NCBI GenBank assembly: GCA_000934385.1
Contig: KN880473.1
Location: forward strand, 78,060-142,059
DNA: 64,000 bases
Origin: Cylindrobasidium torrendii FP15055 ss-10
Lineage: Eukaryota > Basidiomycota > Agaricomycetes > Agaricales > Physalacriaceae
Reading direction: 5' to 3'
Shown: positions 10,739 through 23,545 of the stretch, in pieces
How positions within the stretch are numbered: position 1 is the first letter of the stretch
Layout of the letters: the number at the start of each line of letters is the position of its first letter
The notes under the pieces: model-generated
Databases searched by the model: none
The model's input: the letters and a program-made list of their open reading frames with translations, nothing else
What the model was told of the DNA's origin: nothing
Made by a program: the position numbers and the translations under genes

Positions 10739-13522
10739 GAGAAATAAGTGTGTGAGTGATGGTAAAGCACAGGATCGAGGATAAAAATTTGTGGGGCCAA
10801 ATGTGATTCACTCGGCGTTCGGACCGCTTTAAGACATCTTAGTTCACGTTCGGAACTCATCGATCATCGGCCAACAAAGCCGATGTGGCGTGGGCGGTGT
10901 AAGCAGGTCGACGTCCTGATTGGAGTTCAACTTGGACACGCCAGGGGCTTTGCTCAAGGCCCCAAAATGCTTACGTCTTTGCAAGAGCAACAATAGTGGT
11001 TTGGCTTCTGGTCAAGACCCAGAACGAGTGGCACTCGGATATTGCTGGACTTATTGATGGCTCCTTACTGTGGCGTGGTCTTTCTTAAAGCTGAATATGG
11101 CGCCCACAGCGAAGAGAAAAAGGCTATAAGACTCAATTCAGGACGATTTATTATTTATGTGACAGTAAAACAGTTCACTAAACGAGATTCAGAGTACTTC
11201 GCGAAAGACGGTACATAGTCCATCTGCACATGAGCTATCGCGGAGGAACCTCCCCTCACCTTCTGAAAAATGAAGCCGAATGACTCATAAATACGTACTG
11301 ATGCGTTATCGTAGAACAGTAGGCTCTTTGAAAAGATTTACACATGTAGAGCAACCCATCTCCGACCTGCACACGCTCTATGTCATCCACACGGTATCGC
11401 TAACATGTCGGTTTATGGTAAACCTGCCGCAAAATCTGTCTGACTTGAGCTCTTTTGGCTGGCTGGGCCGAGTCATGGGTGGAAAGCGTCTCGTGGAAGT
11501 CATGCGAGTGCGTCGATTATCGAACAAAACGCAGAGAAATAAAAGAGAGTGCCTCCGTTTAGTATATCTTGCACTCTCTGGAAGTAGGTGGGCCAATATG
11601 ATGGATCGGTCCGGGTGCCACTCACCGTCGAGGCTTGGCCTCGCCGAAAAGCTGGCAGACTGAACGAGCCTAGAGGATTGACCTCCCAGACTGGGATATT
11701 TACATGGATATACGCTGTCAAACAAAGAAATAGTCGCCATCGATACTTGGTGGGCACCAGAATACAGTTCGGAGCGGAATTATCTGACATTAACGATGGC
11801 CATGTTCATGCAAGTGCTTGAGCATGACTGAAGGAGACTGAAGGGCGATTGTAAAGGCTCGTCGTATCTCGCAAATCAGACGAAACAGAGGCAAAATTCT
11901 GGGAATTTTCGCGAAGTAAATTTTGCCACAAGGTTGGGACACGGGGGAATGTGAGAGGAAATCGTCTCACGCGTCTCCTCGGCGTTGTAGAAACTCGTCG
12001 AACATTTACCTGAGCATTACGGGGACGACTCTACCGTGTCGGCCTGAAAGTGGAGCCCTGTGGAAGGCTGAGGAAGGATCAAGGAAGGGTTGGGAAGGGC
12101 GGAAAGCGACGTAGTGGTCGGTAGTTCGAATCCGGATCATTCCGAGCTGTCAGCCGGCCTGAGTACAAAAGCAAGTCAGCAGGAGCCTATGTCGTGCTTT
12201 TTCTCGATTGAACAGACTGATTGGAATATGTTCCAGGAAGTTCGTTTTTCTTGGGGCGAGTAGTCTTTCTCAAGTGTGTTTATTCAATGACCTATCGTGA
12301 ACGTTCGCATCCTGGAATAGCAGCCAAGCACCCTACGCGACCGTCGGAGACCTACAAACGCAGGCTAGCGCGCCCAGGCTGCATTCTACAGTCGTCTCCT
12401 ATCACAGCACCAGCCTCCTCTACATATGCTTTACAGATATTGCTTAGGGGCATAGGCCTCCAAGCCCTGGGCAGACCTGGGGCTGACTGATCCCACACTG
12501 CTCGGCGGAGGTAGCTGATGCGCCAGGCCACTACTAAGTAAACTGCCAAATCGGTAATGAGTTCCATAATGCATGACGCATGGGTAATTTGATGATAAAA
12601 GACCTGCAGGATGGAAGAGATTGTGAAATGTTTCTTGCCGCCCTCGACCATTCTGGCCTACTTACGGGTGCATCAGCGCTTCAGCCCTTGTGAGGCGCTC
12701 AGCGGCCCCGGGCGGCGCGCCTGCCGACGGCATCCCAATGCATTTCCGATGAGCGACTTACAATCAGTACGTCATGATGATGGGCCTGTCGCTCTTGAGA
12801 GATGCGAGTCTGGATGGAGGTGTAATGTCAGCCGGCCGTTCAGCCCTTTGCGCTCAACCACCACCATGACTGTCGTTGCAACCTCAGACAGCGCTGGATA
12901 TTGCTGGACTTCACCAGCAACAGCCTTGCAGCGATGACGGAAGCGAATGGCGCCAAGGACTCCAACGTCGACACTCCAATCTCTGCTACCTCGCTACTTA
13001 CCATCTTATTATACAACACAACCGCCTGCGCACGACGACAACCAGCCGACTCGAGATCGCAGGATTCGACGCCGTCGAATCTACTTCCCCGTCTACTTCC
13101 AAATAGTTGCCGGTCCAAGGCCAACCTCCTGTATGCGCTCTCGGAGGCCTGGTGTTCGAGGAGGAAGGAGAGAGGGTACAAAGACAAATTCTCCACAGGC
13201 GCCAGTCGGTACGTCGCACGCATAGCAAGTTTCCCGAGAAACTAATGATATTACAGATTGTCTAGCACATCCATTGTAGCCCTAGCGAATATATAAGGTC
13301 ACGCGTCGGTCACGCAATGAAAACCCATCAAGAGTGGTGCAGATGCAGCGAATCAGTTTTATCGTCGACAGAGTCTGGACGTTCATGGGAGCCACCGACG
13401 TAGAGGGCTCAGGGAGAGGTTAGAGGGAGATCGCGCAGGAGTGGTGCATGACGCTGAGCTTGGTAAGCTGCCGGCCTCGAGCGTGACTGACAACCAAACT
13501 CCACTTCCATCTCCCATCACCT
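10739..13522. other. Long gene-poor stretch
   Basis: About 2.8 kb with several chance ORFs of 60-127 codons on both strands, none with recognisable domains, consistent splice structure or codon preference. No tRNA, repeat or transposon ends were recognised. Confidence 0.45.
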
Positions 13523-14907
13523 ATGAGTTTTTACAGTAAGACCTCAACTACACCAGCAAGCATGGTCGCCGTACTCATCCACAATCGTAGACACTGCGAA
13601 TTTCAATGACTGGCAATCGGTCGCCAGCATCACCCCTTTATCTTCAAACGATGACCTGCAGAACCTTGGCTCGCTGGGAAACTGGGATGGCGCACTGGAC
13701 CTAGCAACAGGACAGGTGCGCTTTACGCCGACATATGCGGTGCCGTGGCGCTTATCCCCTACTGTTCTTTGCCGGACTCCCAGCTTCTACAAAGCGATGC
13801 CACGACAAGTGCTTCTTCCCCGCCTCGGTTTCAAACAAATGCTTCGGATAAAGCAGCCTCATTGCAACAATATCGTGCAGAGCAAGCAAAACATCACATT
13901 AATCATTTTTCGGGCAAAATTGTGCGCGCTACCCTTCGTCCCCTCTGTGTCATCGGGCAGCTGATAGGTGTTCACAGGCGGATGGTTGGCAGTCCGTATC
14001 CACCACTTTCCACCCAAACGCACAGTTAGGACAGCCGGGCCAACTTCCGGACATCATTCTCCAATCCGTCGACGGCGTCCTGTTCCACGTTCACTATGAT
14101 GTACTCAACCAAATCTCCGACAACGGTTTTGGCAACTTTCTGCAAGAACCATCTCCCATCGCATTCAACCAGTCTTCCCAAGGTCTCAACATTATCCTCC
14201 ATGCGATCTATGACATTCCAGCTGCCAAATTCCATCACCCTATAAACCTGCTCATTGACACCGTCGATTCACTCACATCCTACGGCGTGCATCCCAGTCG
14301 GCTTGTCCATCGCAATTCGTCTCTCTTCCAGCTCCTATATCTACACGCTCCGCAGCACCCTATGGAACTGTACATGCTCGCAGGCGCTCATCGGCTCGAG
14401 GAGCTCGCCATCATGGTCTCAGCACATTTGTTGTCCTTTCCATTAGACCGCCTATCAGACGAGATGGTTGACCGGATGGGTGCACTTTTCCTCAAGCGCC
14501 TCGTCTTTCTCCACCTCGACAGAATCAAAGCCTTGAAAGCCATTCTCAGTCAACCACCCCCGCCTCATGGATGCGGCGACGACCCACAGAGAGCATGGGC
14601 GCTGGCCGCGGCCTCAGTTGCTAACGATGCGATGGCCGGTCAGTGCGTTCTCAATGCGACCAGCTCCAACTTGACATCCCTAGGTATGTCTCCCCAGATG
14701 CTAGTATCGTCTATGAAGCGCAGCGCGGGCGATATGCGTTGTACCCACTGCCAGGAAAACACCCAACGGTCACTAGGGATAGCTGCAATGAAATGGGCGA
14801 ACGTGAAGGTTCGTCTGTCTTCTATTTCCATGCGGAGGGGGATGCTGATGTCTGCAGGCAACGATTTGAACGACGAATCATCACGCAAAAGATACGATAT
14901 TTATTGA
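13523..14907 (+). CDS. BTB/POZ-like domain protein, 4 exons
   Basis: Agaricomycete BTB-like protein of 401 aa. Exons 13523-13535 (13 nt), 13591-13715, 13784-13921 and 13978-14907 keep frame. After a disordered N terminus the BTB-type strand-turn-strand reads LPDIILQSVDGVLFHVHYDV, followed by helices (NIILHAIYDIP, PHPMELYMLAGAHRLEELA). The middle part with SDEMVDRMGALFLKRL and the C-terminal CTHC...W..VK tail match the layout of the large mushroom BTB family, in which the tail Cys pair is common. These proteins are thought to be adaptors, for example for Cullin-3 ligases, but targets are unknown. The last 25 residues after the tail motif are less certain. Confidence 0.78.
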
Positions 14908-17433
14908 CATACGGACAGTCGATCACCGGGGAGGACATACACGGACCCTCTTCTCGCATGCGTCGGCGACGAGCAACATGCAGACATATAAACACGGACT
15001 CTGCATTGCTTTTACTCATACTTGGTTTTTTTGTTTCCTTTGCACACATGGCCTCCGCACATTCGTATCTATTCGCAACGCTTTTTTTCGTCGTCACATT
15101 CCCGTATTTTGTGTTCTTTTTCGACGGTGCTTAGGCCAACACGATCTTCTTCCATCGTACTGTACTATACTCTCTGCCCCGCGCCTTTCTAACTGCATAC
15201 CTTCACAAAACGAGGCATCATCCTCATATAATAGCTCTCGTGGACGTGTGGATCATGGGCAGTAGATCTATGCGATGTTCAAAAATGTATATGTTGTCAG
15301 TGGGCCCAAAAGTTGACTGGTCTTCTAATCATGGTACGTACCAAGGTGCGCTCTTGTCTTGCTTATCATCCGTGGAATTTCTGCTATGTGGTATGGATCT
15401 GACCGACATGCTATAGTTGCCACTGAGACCCGCGCGAGTGCCTCACTTTCCAAACGGTCTGAACGCGAAGCGGCGATGTCCTCTCGTGAGCTTCCCCGAT
15501 GTCCAAGATTGGGATAGCTGCAGAGTCTTCAATGGCTTGAGGATGTGCTGATATGGATTGGCATCGGCCATCGAAGTGTATCACGTACGCCTTGAGTCTT
15601 GAATTCATGCCGTCGTGCCGTCGAGGTGAGTGGGTTGGTGTCCCTCTGATTGAGTCACGGTGGCGATTGGAAGCTGGACTCAAGGCTTCATGTATATCGG
15701 CCAAGACAATATGAGCGGCACGTCCTTGTTCCATGGCCTCAAGCTTCGGGTGTCTCCGTCTTCTTTCCCTCCGACTGTACGCCGATACATGCTTTATCTC
15801 TTCTTGAGGCGCCGATATGTACTCTAACGTCTCCTCGAGGCATAAGGGATGTCCTTTGTCCCGCTTCTAGCTCTGTATGGGACTTCTGGACTGGCGTAGG
15901 ACGGGCGAGATTGTCCTGACTACTCGACAGCCAATGCACAAAGAATGGGGATGTCCCGCTGATGCCATTGTAGCCCTGGGCATAGCGCCCGAAGACGAGC
16001 AAACTCGCTATCTGCTGAGTGTTCATTCGGGATCGACGTGATGCCCATTGGAAGCGTGAGAAATTGTCAAATGGCCTGAAATCTGCTCGTGTTCGCTGAA
16101 ACTGCCGGCGCGAGACCATCGAGCTCTAAGTCAAGGTCAACCCCGGTGGGAGCAATCTGGCGCTCGTCTTCGATATCTGTCGCCCGCCATTGGCGTTGAT
16201 TCATTTGACATTCAATGTGTTTTCCGAGCTCACTATGGCGAGGGCCTCTTCGTATACAGTTCCGAATTCTTTTGAACGTCTTCGTTCTTCTCATATCCTC
16301 GCAGACGACACCCCAAAAGACGTTCGACGACCTTTTTATCTCCCTCTTCAGACGCGAGGAGAGCGGCAGTGTGCGTTTCGTTTTTTGTCTCTGGTGCTAC
16401 ATCACATTCACATCACAATCAAAGGCCTACCAGCTAGTGCTCGTCGCTATCACATATGAGATGATAATTTCTCAGACGGAACCAACCGCTCGCGTACTGC
16501 AGCTAATTTGCTTCAAGTCGTGGGACGAGTGAGAGCTTTGCGAAACGGAACTATTTATTTCTGATTTCGGCTCATAGATTCGAAAACTACGAGCGCGACG
16601 CGAGAGAGTGGCAATATTTTGGCTGTACCGTTATCAAGCTTAAGCGCACTCGAGTGATCGGTGCAGAGTCGCTCGGAACATTAGGGCCATATTCAAATAA
16701 AAAACGTCCCTAGAGTTCAAATATATATGCTGAGCAACAGCAACCATCAGATTTCCGATTTTATTTACCTAGAAATCTTGCTTCATCCGCGACCTCTGGT
16801 GAATAATAAATGAGTAGAATTTGACATACACATCCTCAACACAATCCGTCCTGATAGCCACCCTCCACGTCCTTCTCTGCGTATTTACAAACGGATGATG
16901 CCGTATTTTTATGTACTGTGCGGATCTCAAGTTCGTCGAGATTGCTGACGGCGAAAGTTGTGCTCTCTTGAGTATTAGCTAACACAGTATTGATCGTTGA
17001 TTGTGAGGATGAGAGAATATTCGTCACTGTGTCAGTATTGGACTCAGATAAAGATATTATAAGTAGTTGTGGTAGCGAATTTAGAGAGTAGCGAAGCCGG
17101 AGGATATGGCGAGCCGTTGGCCAACGCGGATGCTAGAGTGTGACGGCAGGCAATGGCGCTCTGTCGGACGCCCTTATTGATTCAGCTTCGAGCCTTATTA
17201 AAGTGTCGAAGGCCGACTCCGAGGCCAAATTGAAGACCATGCAGGCCGTCTGAGTATGCTTAGGACCCGTTGCTGTTACGATGTGACCCTCAGTAAGCTG
17301 AGTCAGCCGAGGGTCATTTTCCTCATCCGGAAAATAATACCATTTAAAGGCATTTGGCCTGTACCTTGGTCCATCAACTTGATCTCTTCCTCGCTCCATC
17401 ATCACACCACACAAATACCTGTCGATACTCATT
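14908..17433. other. Long stretch without a supported gene
   Basis: About 2.5 kb. Minus-strand frames at about 15411-16294 look somewhat coding (for example RQWRATDIEDERQ and NTQQIASLLVFGRYAQGY in neighbouring frames) but contain stops and no clean intron joins them; they may be a decayed gene. 16540-17430 shows nothing beyond chance ORFs. Confidence 0.4.
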
Positions 17434-18665
17434 ATGGCCACCCTACCGCTCTCTCCCACCCACAGAGACGCGTCAGACAAGGAAAATCCAGCATCTACAT
17501 GCGACACAACCACGAAAAACCTCCACTCCCCCCGACTTTCTGTCACAACAGCTCTCAGCGCCGTCAATCAAATCCGCCTCACGGATGATGACATCCACTT
17601 TGAAGTCCTCATTTCAAACGACGACAAGCGCATTGCTCGGGCACAAGGAGTCCCACAGGATGTTGATCCTCGCAGAGTCGTCGACAACAACGGTGAGGCA
17701 GCATCCAACGGTCTTGGCATTGTACGCACGGAGACCAAATACCTCAAAATCGGAAAGTCACCATTCCCAAACAATAACAAGGCATTGGAAGAAAACTATG
17801 AGACTACGGCATCTGTCGAGCTTTGTGCTGGAGACAAAGACCTCGACGGTGACAACGAGACTCCTGCGGAGCATGCCACCTCTCTCTCGTGTCAAAATTC
17901 ATTGCTACACACGCCGAAAGATGGCACAGCTCTAGTTACGAGCTTCAATCTCACCAAAAGGAACCATTCTACTGCGTTTGGGTCAACATTGATCGACGTA
18001 CGCTCTCAGAAGCGTGCGGCCCCAACTCTTCCAGAGCCTTTCCCTCAACCGAAGCATTCGAAACCCTCTATTGAGTGGCCATTTATTCCGACCGATGTGT
18101 ACTATTGGCACAGCCTTGATCCCACGAGAGGCGTTGCCATTGATGAGTATGTTGAGCATTGCATTTGAGATAGAGCAGAAGTATGACGTATTTTTGCAGG
18201 TGCATCATTCGCGAGACCACGGATACCTTTGCAGCGGCTTACCCAGCTTATGAGCTTGGTGGTCACTTGTCGTACTACACTCTCCCCGACGACAAATTCC
18301 GCATCCTTGTCCATGCCTATGATGGAGACGAAGTCAAGACAACCTTCAAGAATGACCGCTCCGACCCAACAATTGGAGTTGACATGTGCAGGCTACTTAA
18401 GGCCCACCCTTACCTCACTATCAGAGCCGTAGAGCAAGGGCAGTTTCACTATGCCTACCACAAACGCAAGTTCTGCGGCACAACACGATATGTGTGTCCC
18501 CATTGTAAAGAACCGTTTTCGTCAAGGGATTCAAAAGGCACAAAGCACTTTGTAGAATGCCGCAAGCTTGCAGAGATGGAGAAAATTGTTCAAAAAGTAA
18601 ACGAAAGTTGGTTTATTATCCCAGGATATCGTTATAGGGAGGCATGGTTTCCTGCTGTTGTGTAA
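17434..18665 (+). CDS. Hypothetical protein with C-terminal Cys/His motif, 2 exons
   Basis: Not recognised. Exons 17434-18146 and 18200-18665 join to 392 aa. The N-terminal 200 residues are low in hydrophobic content and probably disordered; around residue 215 a folded region begins (IEWPFIPTDVYYWHSLDP) and runs through GGHLSYYTLPDDKF. Near the C terminus CPHC, a loop of about 14 residues, then H-x3-C could form one zinc site of C2HC type. A role in DNA or RNA binding is possible but unproven. Splicing at GTATGT is needed because the unspliced frame stops at 18168. Confidence 0.68.
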
Positions 18666-19451
18666 ATCAATATCGAATTTATGACTTCTATTACTTAACC
18701 GATGCAATACACAAACTTACTCTCAGCTAAAATCATATGAGTTTTATGACATGGTAGACATCGATGATTAGCCGACGCATCATGAGCTTGCATTCGGCAC
18801 TGCAGTGCGCTATGTCGCAATCCGCATCGCACGGCTGCGTAACCTATTCCCGTTTGAGGACGGACTATCACCGTCTTGTCCTTGAAAGTGGCCTCAAATT
18901 GGCATACGCTGTATCTTGGTGCTCTATCATAACTTATTGTAAGCCGGCGCTGAACGATAATAGAAGGTCAATAACTGAATTCAAGAACGAGCGCCAGGGT
19001 CTGAGTGCGTCGGGGCGGTCCCCGATCACCCTCATAAAGTGTGGATAGACAGCCTATTCAATACCTCTATCTATGTTATCTACACGTCCTGACTGACATC
19101 AACATGTAGAGTAGGCGAAATCGAGTAAATAACCGACGACCTGGAATAGAGGCGCATGCCCCATTCGGACCAACGGACTCCGCACGCGCGCAGCGGAGAA
19201 TGGCCACACAGTCCAATCTATTTGTTGCCAGCCTTGCACATAGCACTCCCTCCCGGAATGATGTCTCCTCCGATGTGTGTATGGCGTGGCAGTCGAGTGT
19301 ATCGACGTCGACGAACGTTGGCAAACTTTGAAACCTTGATAAAGGTGCACACAGCATGTTCGAACTTCCATATCCTCCTATGGTATTCACACGCGAAGCA
19401 CTGTAAAGGACGGTAAGCACGCGGTGAAGCAGAGTATAGAAGTTAATTTAC
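18666..19451. other. Intergenic region, nothing seen
   Basis: No supported gene, RNA or repeat. Short ORFs on both strands lack domain or splice support. Confidence 0.45.
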
Positions 19452-19845
19452 CTATTTGGCTTTCGATGTGACACCAGATGCGGCGGAGGAGGTTTCGAGC
19501 CCGACGAGGCCCGCTGCGAGACATGCGACGGCTTTGTTGGGGGCGAAGGCGATGTCTGAGGTGCTTATAAGTCACTGGGTTTGGCATACATTGTCAACGG
19601 AGAGGGATTTACTTTCTGTTTTTTTGGAATCCAGGTCCTGGCGCTGCGAGTGCAGAGTAGCCGTAGTCGACGAAGGCTGAACTGGCGAACATGAGGTGGA
19701 CGCAAGTCCCGGTAACACAGTCTTTGCAAACACTCGACATTGCGAACATGGATGTGAAAGTTTCAGAGGCAAAGAGGCAAAGTTGTCGCCAGGATGAGGT
19801 TATGAGTCGTGGGGGTATTGGGCAACGACGAGACATGAGCAACAT
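19452..19845 (-). CDS. Doubtful small two-exon ORF
   Basis: A possible 114-aa protein from exons 19845-19613 and 19563-19452, joined over a 49-nt GTAAAT...AAG intron. The second exon (SDIAFAPNKAVACLAAGLVG) reads like real protein, and the first contains a Cys cluster (CKDCVTGTC). No family is recognised and the intron lacks a clear branch site. It could equally be a gene remnant. Confidence 0.25.
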
Positions 19846-20852
19846 CAGGAAGACGTAGGACCTTCGTCTGACCCGTCCAGACGCTCTGGATTCTCCATAT
19901 TCCCAGATACAGGTCCCCCCATCCTAGAAGCTCCAGATCCACAGTGGAGCTCTCTCGATCACATCAAATCTGGCGACCACTCAATATCTTCGCTTTCTGG
20001 GCATAAAAAGCCACACAATGCTATCCCGCATCCATACATAGGCTATGTATACTGTGTAGCGGCCCTGTGACAGCTCTCGCGATGAATCAAGGTTATTTGG
20101 GCCGTCTACATCGTTGCGCTGTCGGGAGGGGCGCGCAGGCCGGCGCTCGAAGGCGCGCATACTCCAAAGTATCCCACGACCCTTGAAAGATATCATAAAT
20201 ATGTTTTTGTGTCTATACCTGACCGTAGCTCGTGTATATACCCTTGTTTCTATATTTAGCATGTATCCAGAGGCTTGTACCAGGGATCTGGCATGTCTGA
20301 AAGAAGTGCGCCAGGTTCTGGCTACTCTGGTAGCTTTGGACACTGGCGGGCAGCGTCTGGATACTCGAGCTACTGGGTGGCAACTCTGGGGAAATTTACG
20401 CCTTCCTGATGAAGGTACTTTATATGCGTGCTTGAGTTAGGGACCCGGGCACTGCCCGATATTGGAAGGGAGGTATGAATCATCGACCAGGCGAAGACGG
20501 GTTGGCAGCAAAGTACAACGTTGGCAATCAGCCTAAGTTTAGCCGATGCGATTATTGTCGGACAAAGACTCGGCAGGGTCGGCGAGGGGGCCGGCAGGCT
20601 GAAAAAGGAAAGAAAAGCCTCATGTCATGAGGTTTACGTCACATAATACGGTGACAAATGTGCATAACTTACCAAAACTCCGCGATTTGGAATAATTGGA
20701 CTTCCAGATCCATCTTTCTAAATGAGTGCCTTTTAAATGAACTAGCTCTAACGGGAATCACAAGAGGCAAGAGAAGAAGCCACAAGGTGCTTCATACCTG
20801 TTGTTCTCATAAACGGATACAGGTTTTATACATCGCATAATAGACATCGAGA
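19846..20852. other. Intergenic region, nothing seen
   Basis: About 1 kb with no supported feature; it includes the 3' flank of the BTB gene to the right. Confidence 0.45.
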
Positions 20853-22021
20853 TCAACTGAAATGCTGCCCTCTTCCCTCACCTCGACCAACAACTTCAAG
20901 AGGCACCTAATATCATCATGAGTTGGTCCAATCGACAATCAACTCACACGTACCTTTACCACCGCCGTGTCAACATCTTTCTGCATTTGCTCAACCAGTC
21001 GCTTCATTGTCGCTCGAGCCTCATTCTCTCTGAAGCTCACCCTGCCAGAGCATGCATTGGCAGTTGCTTCATAAAGAAGTTCAAACAGATCACCGCAGAC
21101 GGCCCGTCGACCAGGCGCTTGCTTGTATTCGTCTCCGATATGCAAGATTTTGTCAAGGGCTGCCAGGCTTATGTGCTCGTTATTTGCACTGTTGGGTGTG
21201 CGAATATGAAAAGCGCTGCGTCCAATACTCAGCAAGTAACGGCAGTCGCCCGCATCGGGAAACTCGACGCCTTCCCTGCGAGATCTCGTCTTGGGGGCAG
21301 TGCAGAATACACAACGTATCCCGCGAGTTGAAGTATTGTCCGCACAACCTTCACTGGTCAGACTGGGTGATGGTACGATGTTTGCTGCGTGATGAGCCGC
21401 GGCGCTGCATCGCATACGATACTGCAGCAGCGTGTGGAGGTCCGCAGCGGACATGACAGAGATGACAAGAGGCGAAGGTTCCCATTCCTCTAATGGTGCA
21501 CTGAGGCTCTGGCGGGCAGCAACCTGCGCGACAACGTCAAGACCGAAAGCGCGCGCCAAAGCGTAGACGCGGAGAGCATTGTCTGTCGCTTGAACGTATT
21601 CATGGCTGCCGCGAAGAATATCTTCGACGCGTTGACGAGGCTGATCCATAAGATATTTGTCAAGAGCAGGAGACAATGCATGTTTAGCGCTTGCGTCAAG
21701 GAGGTCTAGTATGGTGATATGGCCCGGAGAACAGAGGCGAAGAATGAAGTGCATCGTGCCACTGTCCTCGAGAACTGGACAGAGTGGCAGGCCCTCATAT
21801 ACCTCTTCGATGATTCCATCTGCCAAGAGGTTATCGAAGAAGGGGGAAGCGCGGACCAAATCCATTTTGTAAGTGAAAAGCAGCACATCGTCGGATGTGT
21901 GCAAGACGACATCAGCTCTCTGAGGAGAGTCGAATGGGTAGTCGCCAGTGATGAACGCGCGAGTGTCTGCGTCGCCATATCTGGGATGATGACAGTAGAC
22001 CGGAGAGCGCTTATCGATCAC
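20853..22021 (-). pseudogene. BTB/POZ domain protein, tandem copy A, 5' end damaged
   Basis: Paralog of the gene at 22222-23362 and in the same orientation. Coding exons 22021-20954 and 20906-20853 are open, with BTB strands ADVVLHTSDDVLLFTYKMDL and helix FFDNLLADG, and the same last exon start (VPLE) as copy B. The intact BTB frame, however, has no ATG: an in-frame TGA lies just upstream of 22021, and the ATG that lines up with the start of copy B (about 21978) is in another frame. By hand alignment copy A has about 4 nt less between that ATG and the BTB fold. Either it is a recent pseudogene, it starts at an internal Met (losing the first strands), or an unseen 5' exon exists. Confidence 0.6.
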
Positions 22022-22221
22022 CCATCAGGCGGGACTGAATTTTATACAGCAACGGCAAGTCGGACCGAACAATAGAGTTACATTTTGATATGTAAGCGCG
22101 CTGCTACTGCGTTTCGCCACTCTCAAGATACTTACATAGAAAACAACCGTCACTGAAGTCCTACAGTCCTGAAAGGTGTATCTTGGAGCGCACAGGTTAA
22201 CTCATACAGCATGACATTGAC

Positions 22222-23362
22222 CTACGCTCCTGAAACCATTTCGAGAGGGACCTGACAATTAAGTTCATGAGATCCTCTCACTCGCCAAACCTGCCTCAAG
22301 AATAAGAACACTTACTTTCCCAACAGCTACTTCAATCTCCTTCTGCATCTCATCGAAGGCTTTGCGTACGATTCTGCGCGTCTCCTTTGGATCTCTATCT
22401 GCACCACATACCGTGTATGCCGACGACCAGACAAGGTCAAAGACGTGGGGCGAAACATCAGTCTGCCCCGGTTGCTCGTGGTAGTAGTCGCCAATGTGAA
22501 GCATCTTATCCATATCCAGAATGGACTGGAAGCTAAGAACATTTGATGGGTCCTGCTCTGTCCTCCGGATGTGGAAAGCGTATGAGGATCCAATAGTCAG
22601 GTATACAGCTGATAAACGAGGAGTTCCCGATACGAGCGCGGTTGTGGGCGACCCAGGCTTGATACATAGACAGGCGGGCATCTTTTTGGAGATAGCTACA
22701 GGTGGACTGGAGCTTGGCGCTATAGAAGCTGGTGTGAGTGTGAAAGTGAAGCTCGGTGGCTTTAGGGCTACATTCGCAGCTCTCTTTGCAGCGTCCCCGC
22801 AGCGTTGATGATAGGACACCAAGCAGTGATAATCCGTGCCGGACATGAACCTCACAGTGTCCTGAGGCCAGGCAGAAATAGGCTTGCATAACGACGCGCG
22901 TGCCGCACGAGATGAAATATCTTGCAATCCAACCGCGCGAGCCAGCGCGAACGCACGGAGAGGGTTTCGTTCAACGATAGAAGGGGCATTCTCTTTGATG
23001 AGAGTGATAAAAAGGCGACGAGGAGCATCCATGAGATACTTGTCTAACGCAGAAATGATGGAGACGTGCTCAACACGCATTATGTCTTCGGCCATGATGT
23101 ACCCTGGTGAACACAGGCGGAGGACAAAGTGCATGGTCGGACTTGGCTCGGGTACAGGGATCATGGGATGACCCTCGAATAATCCATCTGGCACCCCGTC
23201 GGATAGAAGGTTGTCGAAGAAGGCCGACGCGCGCATGAGGTCCAACTTGTAGGTAAAGAGCACAACGTTGTCGGACGTGTGAAGGATGATATCTGCAGCA
23301 CTGGGGGAGTCAAAAGGGGGTTTCCCAAAAACAGGCGGTTCCAAGGGTGTCTGCGTCGACAT
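22222..23362 (-). CDS. BTB/POZ domain protein, tandem copy B, 2 exons
   Basis: A 358-aa BTB-domain protein. Exons 23362-22316 and 22251-22222 (a 10-codon last exon ending VPLEMVSGA). The BTB fold begins near residue 20 with AADIILHTSDNVVLFTYKLD, helix FFDNLLSDG, then HFVLRLCSPGY and the following helices. The rest (about 240 residues) has no known domain but is conserved in copy A. BTB proteins dimerise and often act as ubiquitin-ligase adaptors. It sits 180 bp downstream of the end of CLP1 on the same strand. The reading frame is open up to 23461, but the first ATG is 23362. Confidence 0.85.
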
Positions 23363-23545
23363 GCTCGCGGGGGTGAATGTAGACAAGGAAGGGCGCTTAT
23401 CGATGACCTCAAGACCCGTCAACTTTAATGAGAAACGGAAGTCGGACCCGGGACCGGACAATAGTCTCTAGTGATTCTGCCAATAATATCGAATCTGACT
23501 TTGTTGCTGAGCGACCTATGCTTAAATTCGTATTTCTTCTGCGTT

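Noticed and set aside
12840..13245. Overlapping ORFs of 114-127 codons on both strands
   Set aside because: Several frames are open at once on both strands, which points to GC-rich sequence without stops rather than a gene.
17133..17567. 144-codon minus-strand frame overlapping the start of the gene at 17434
   Set aside because: It runs antisense to a better supported two-exon gene and has no recognisable feature.
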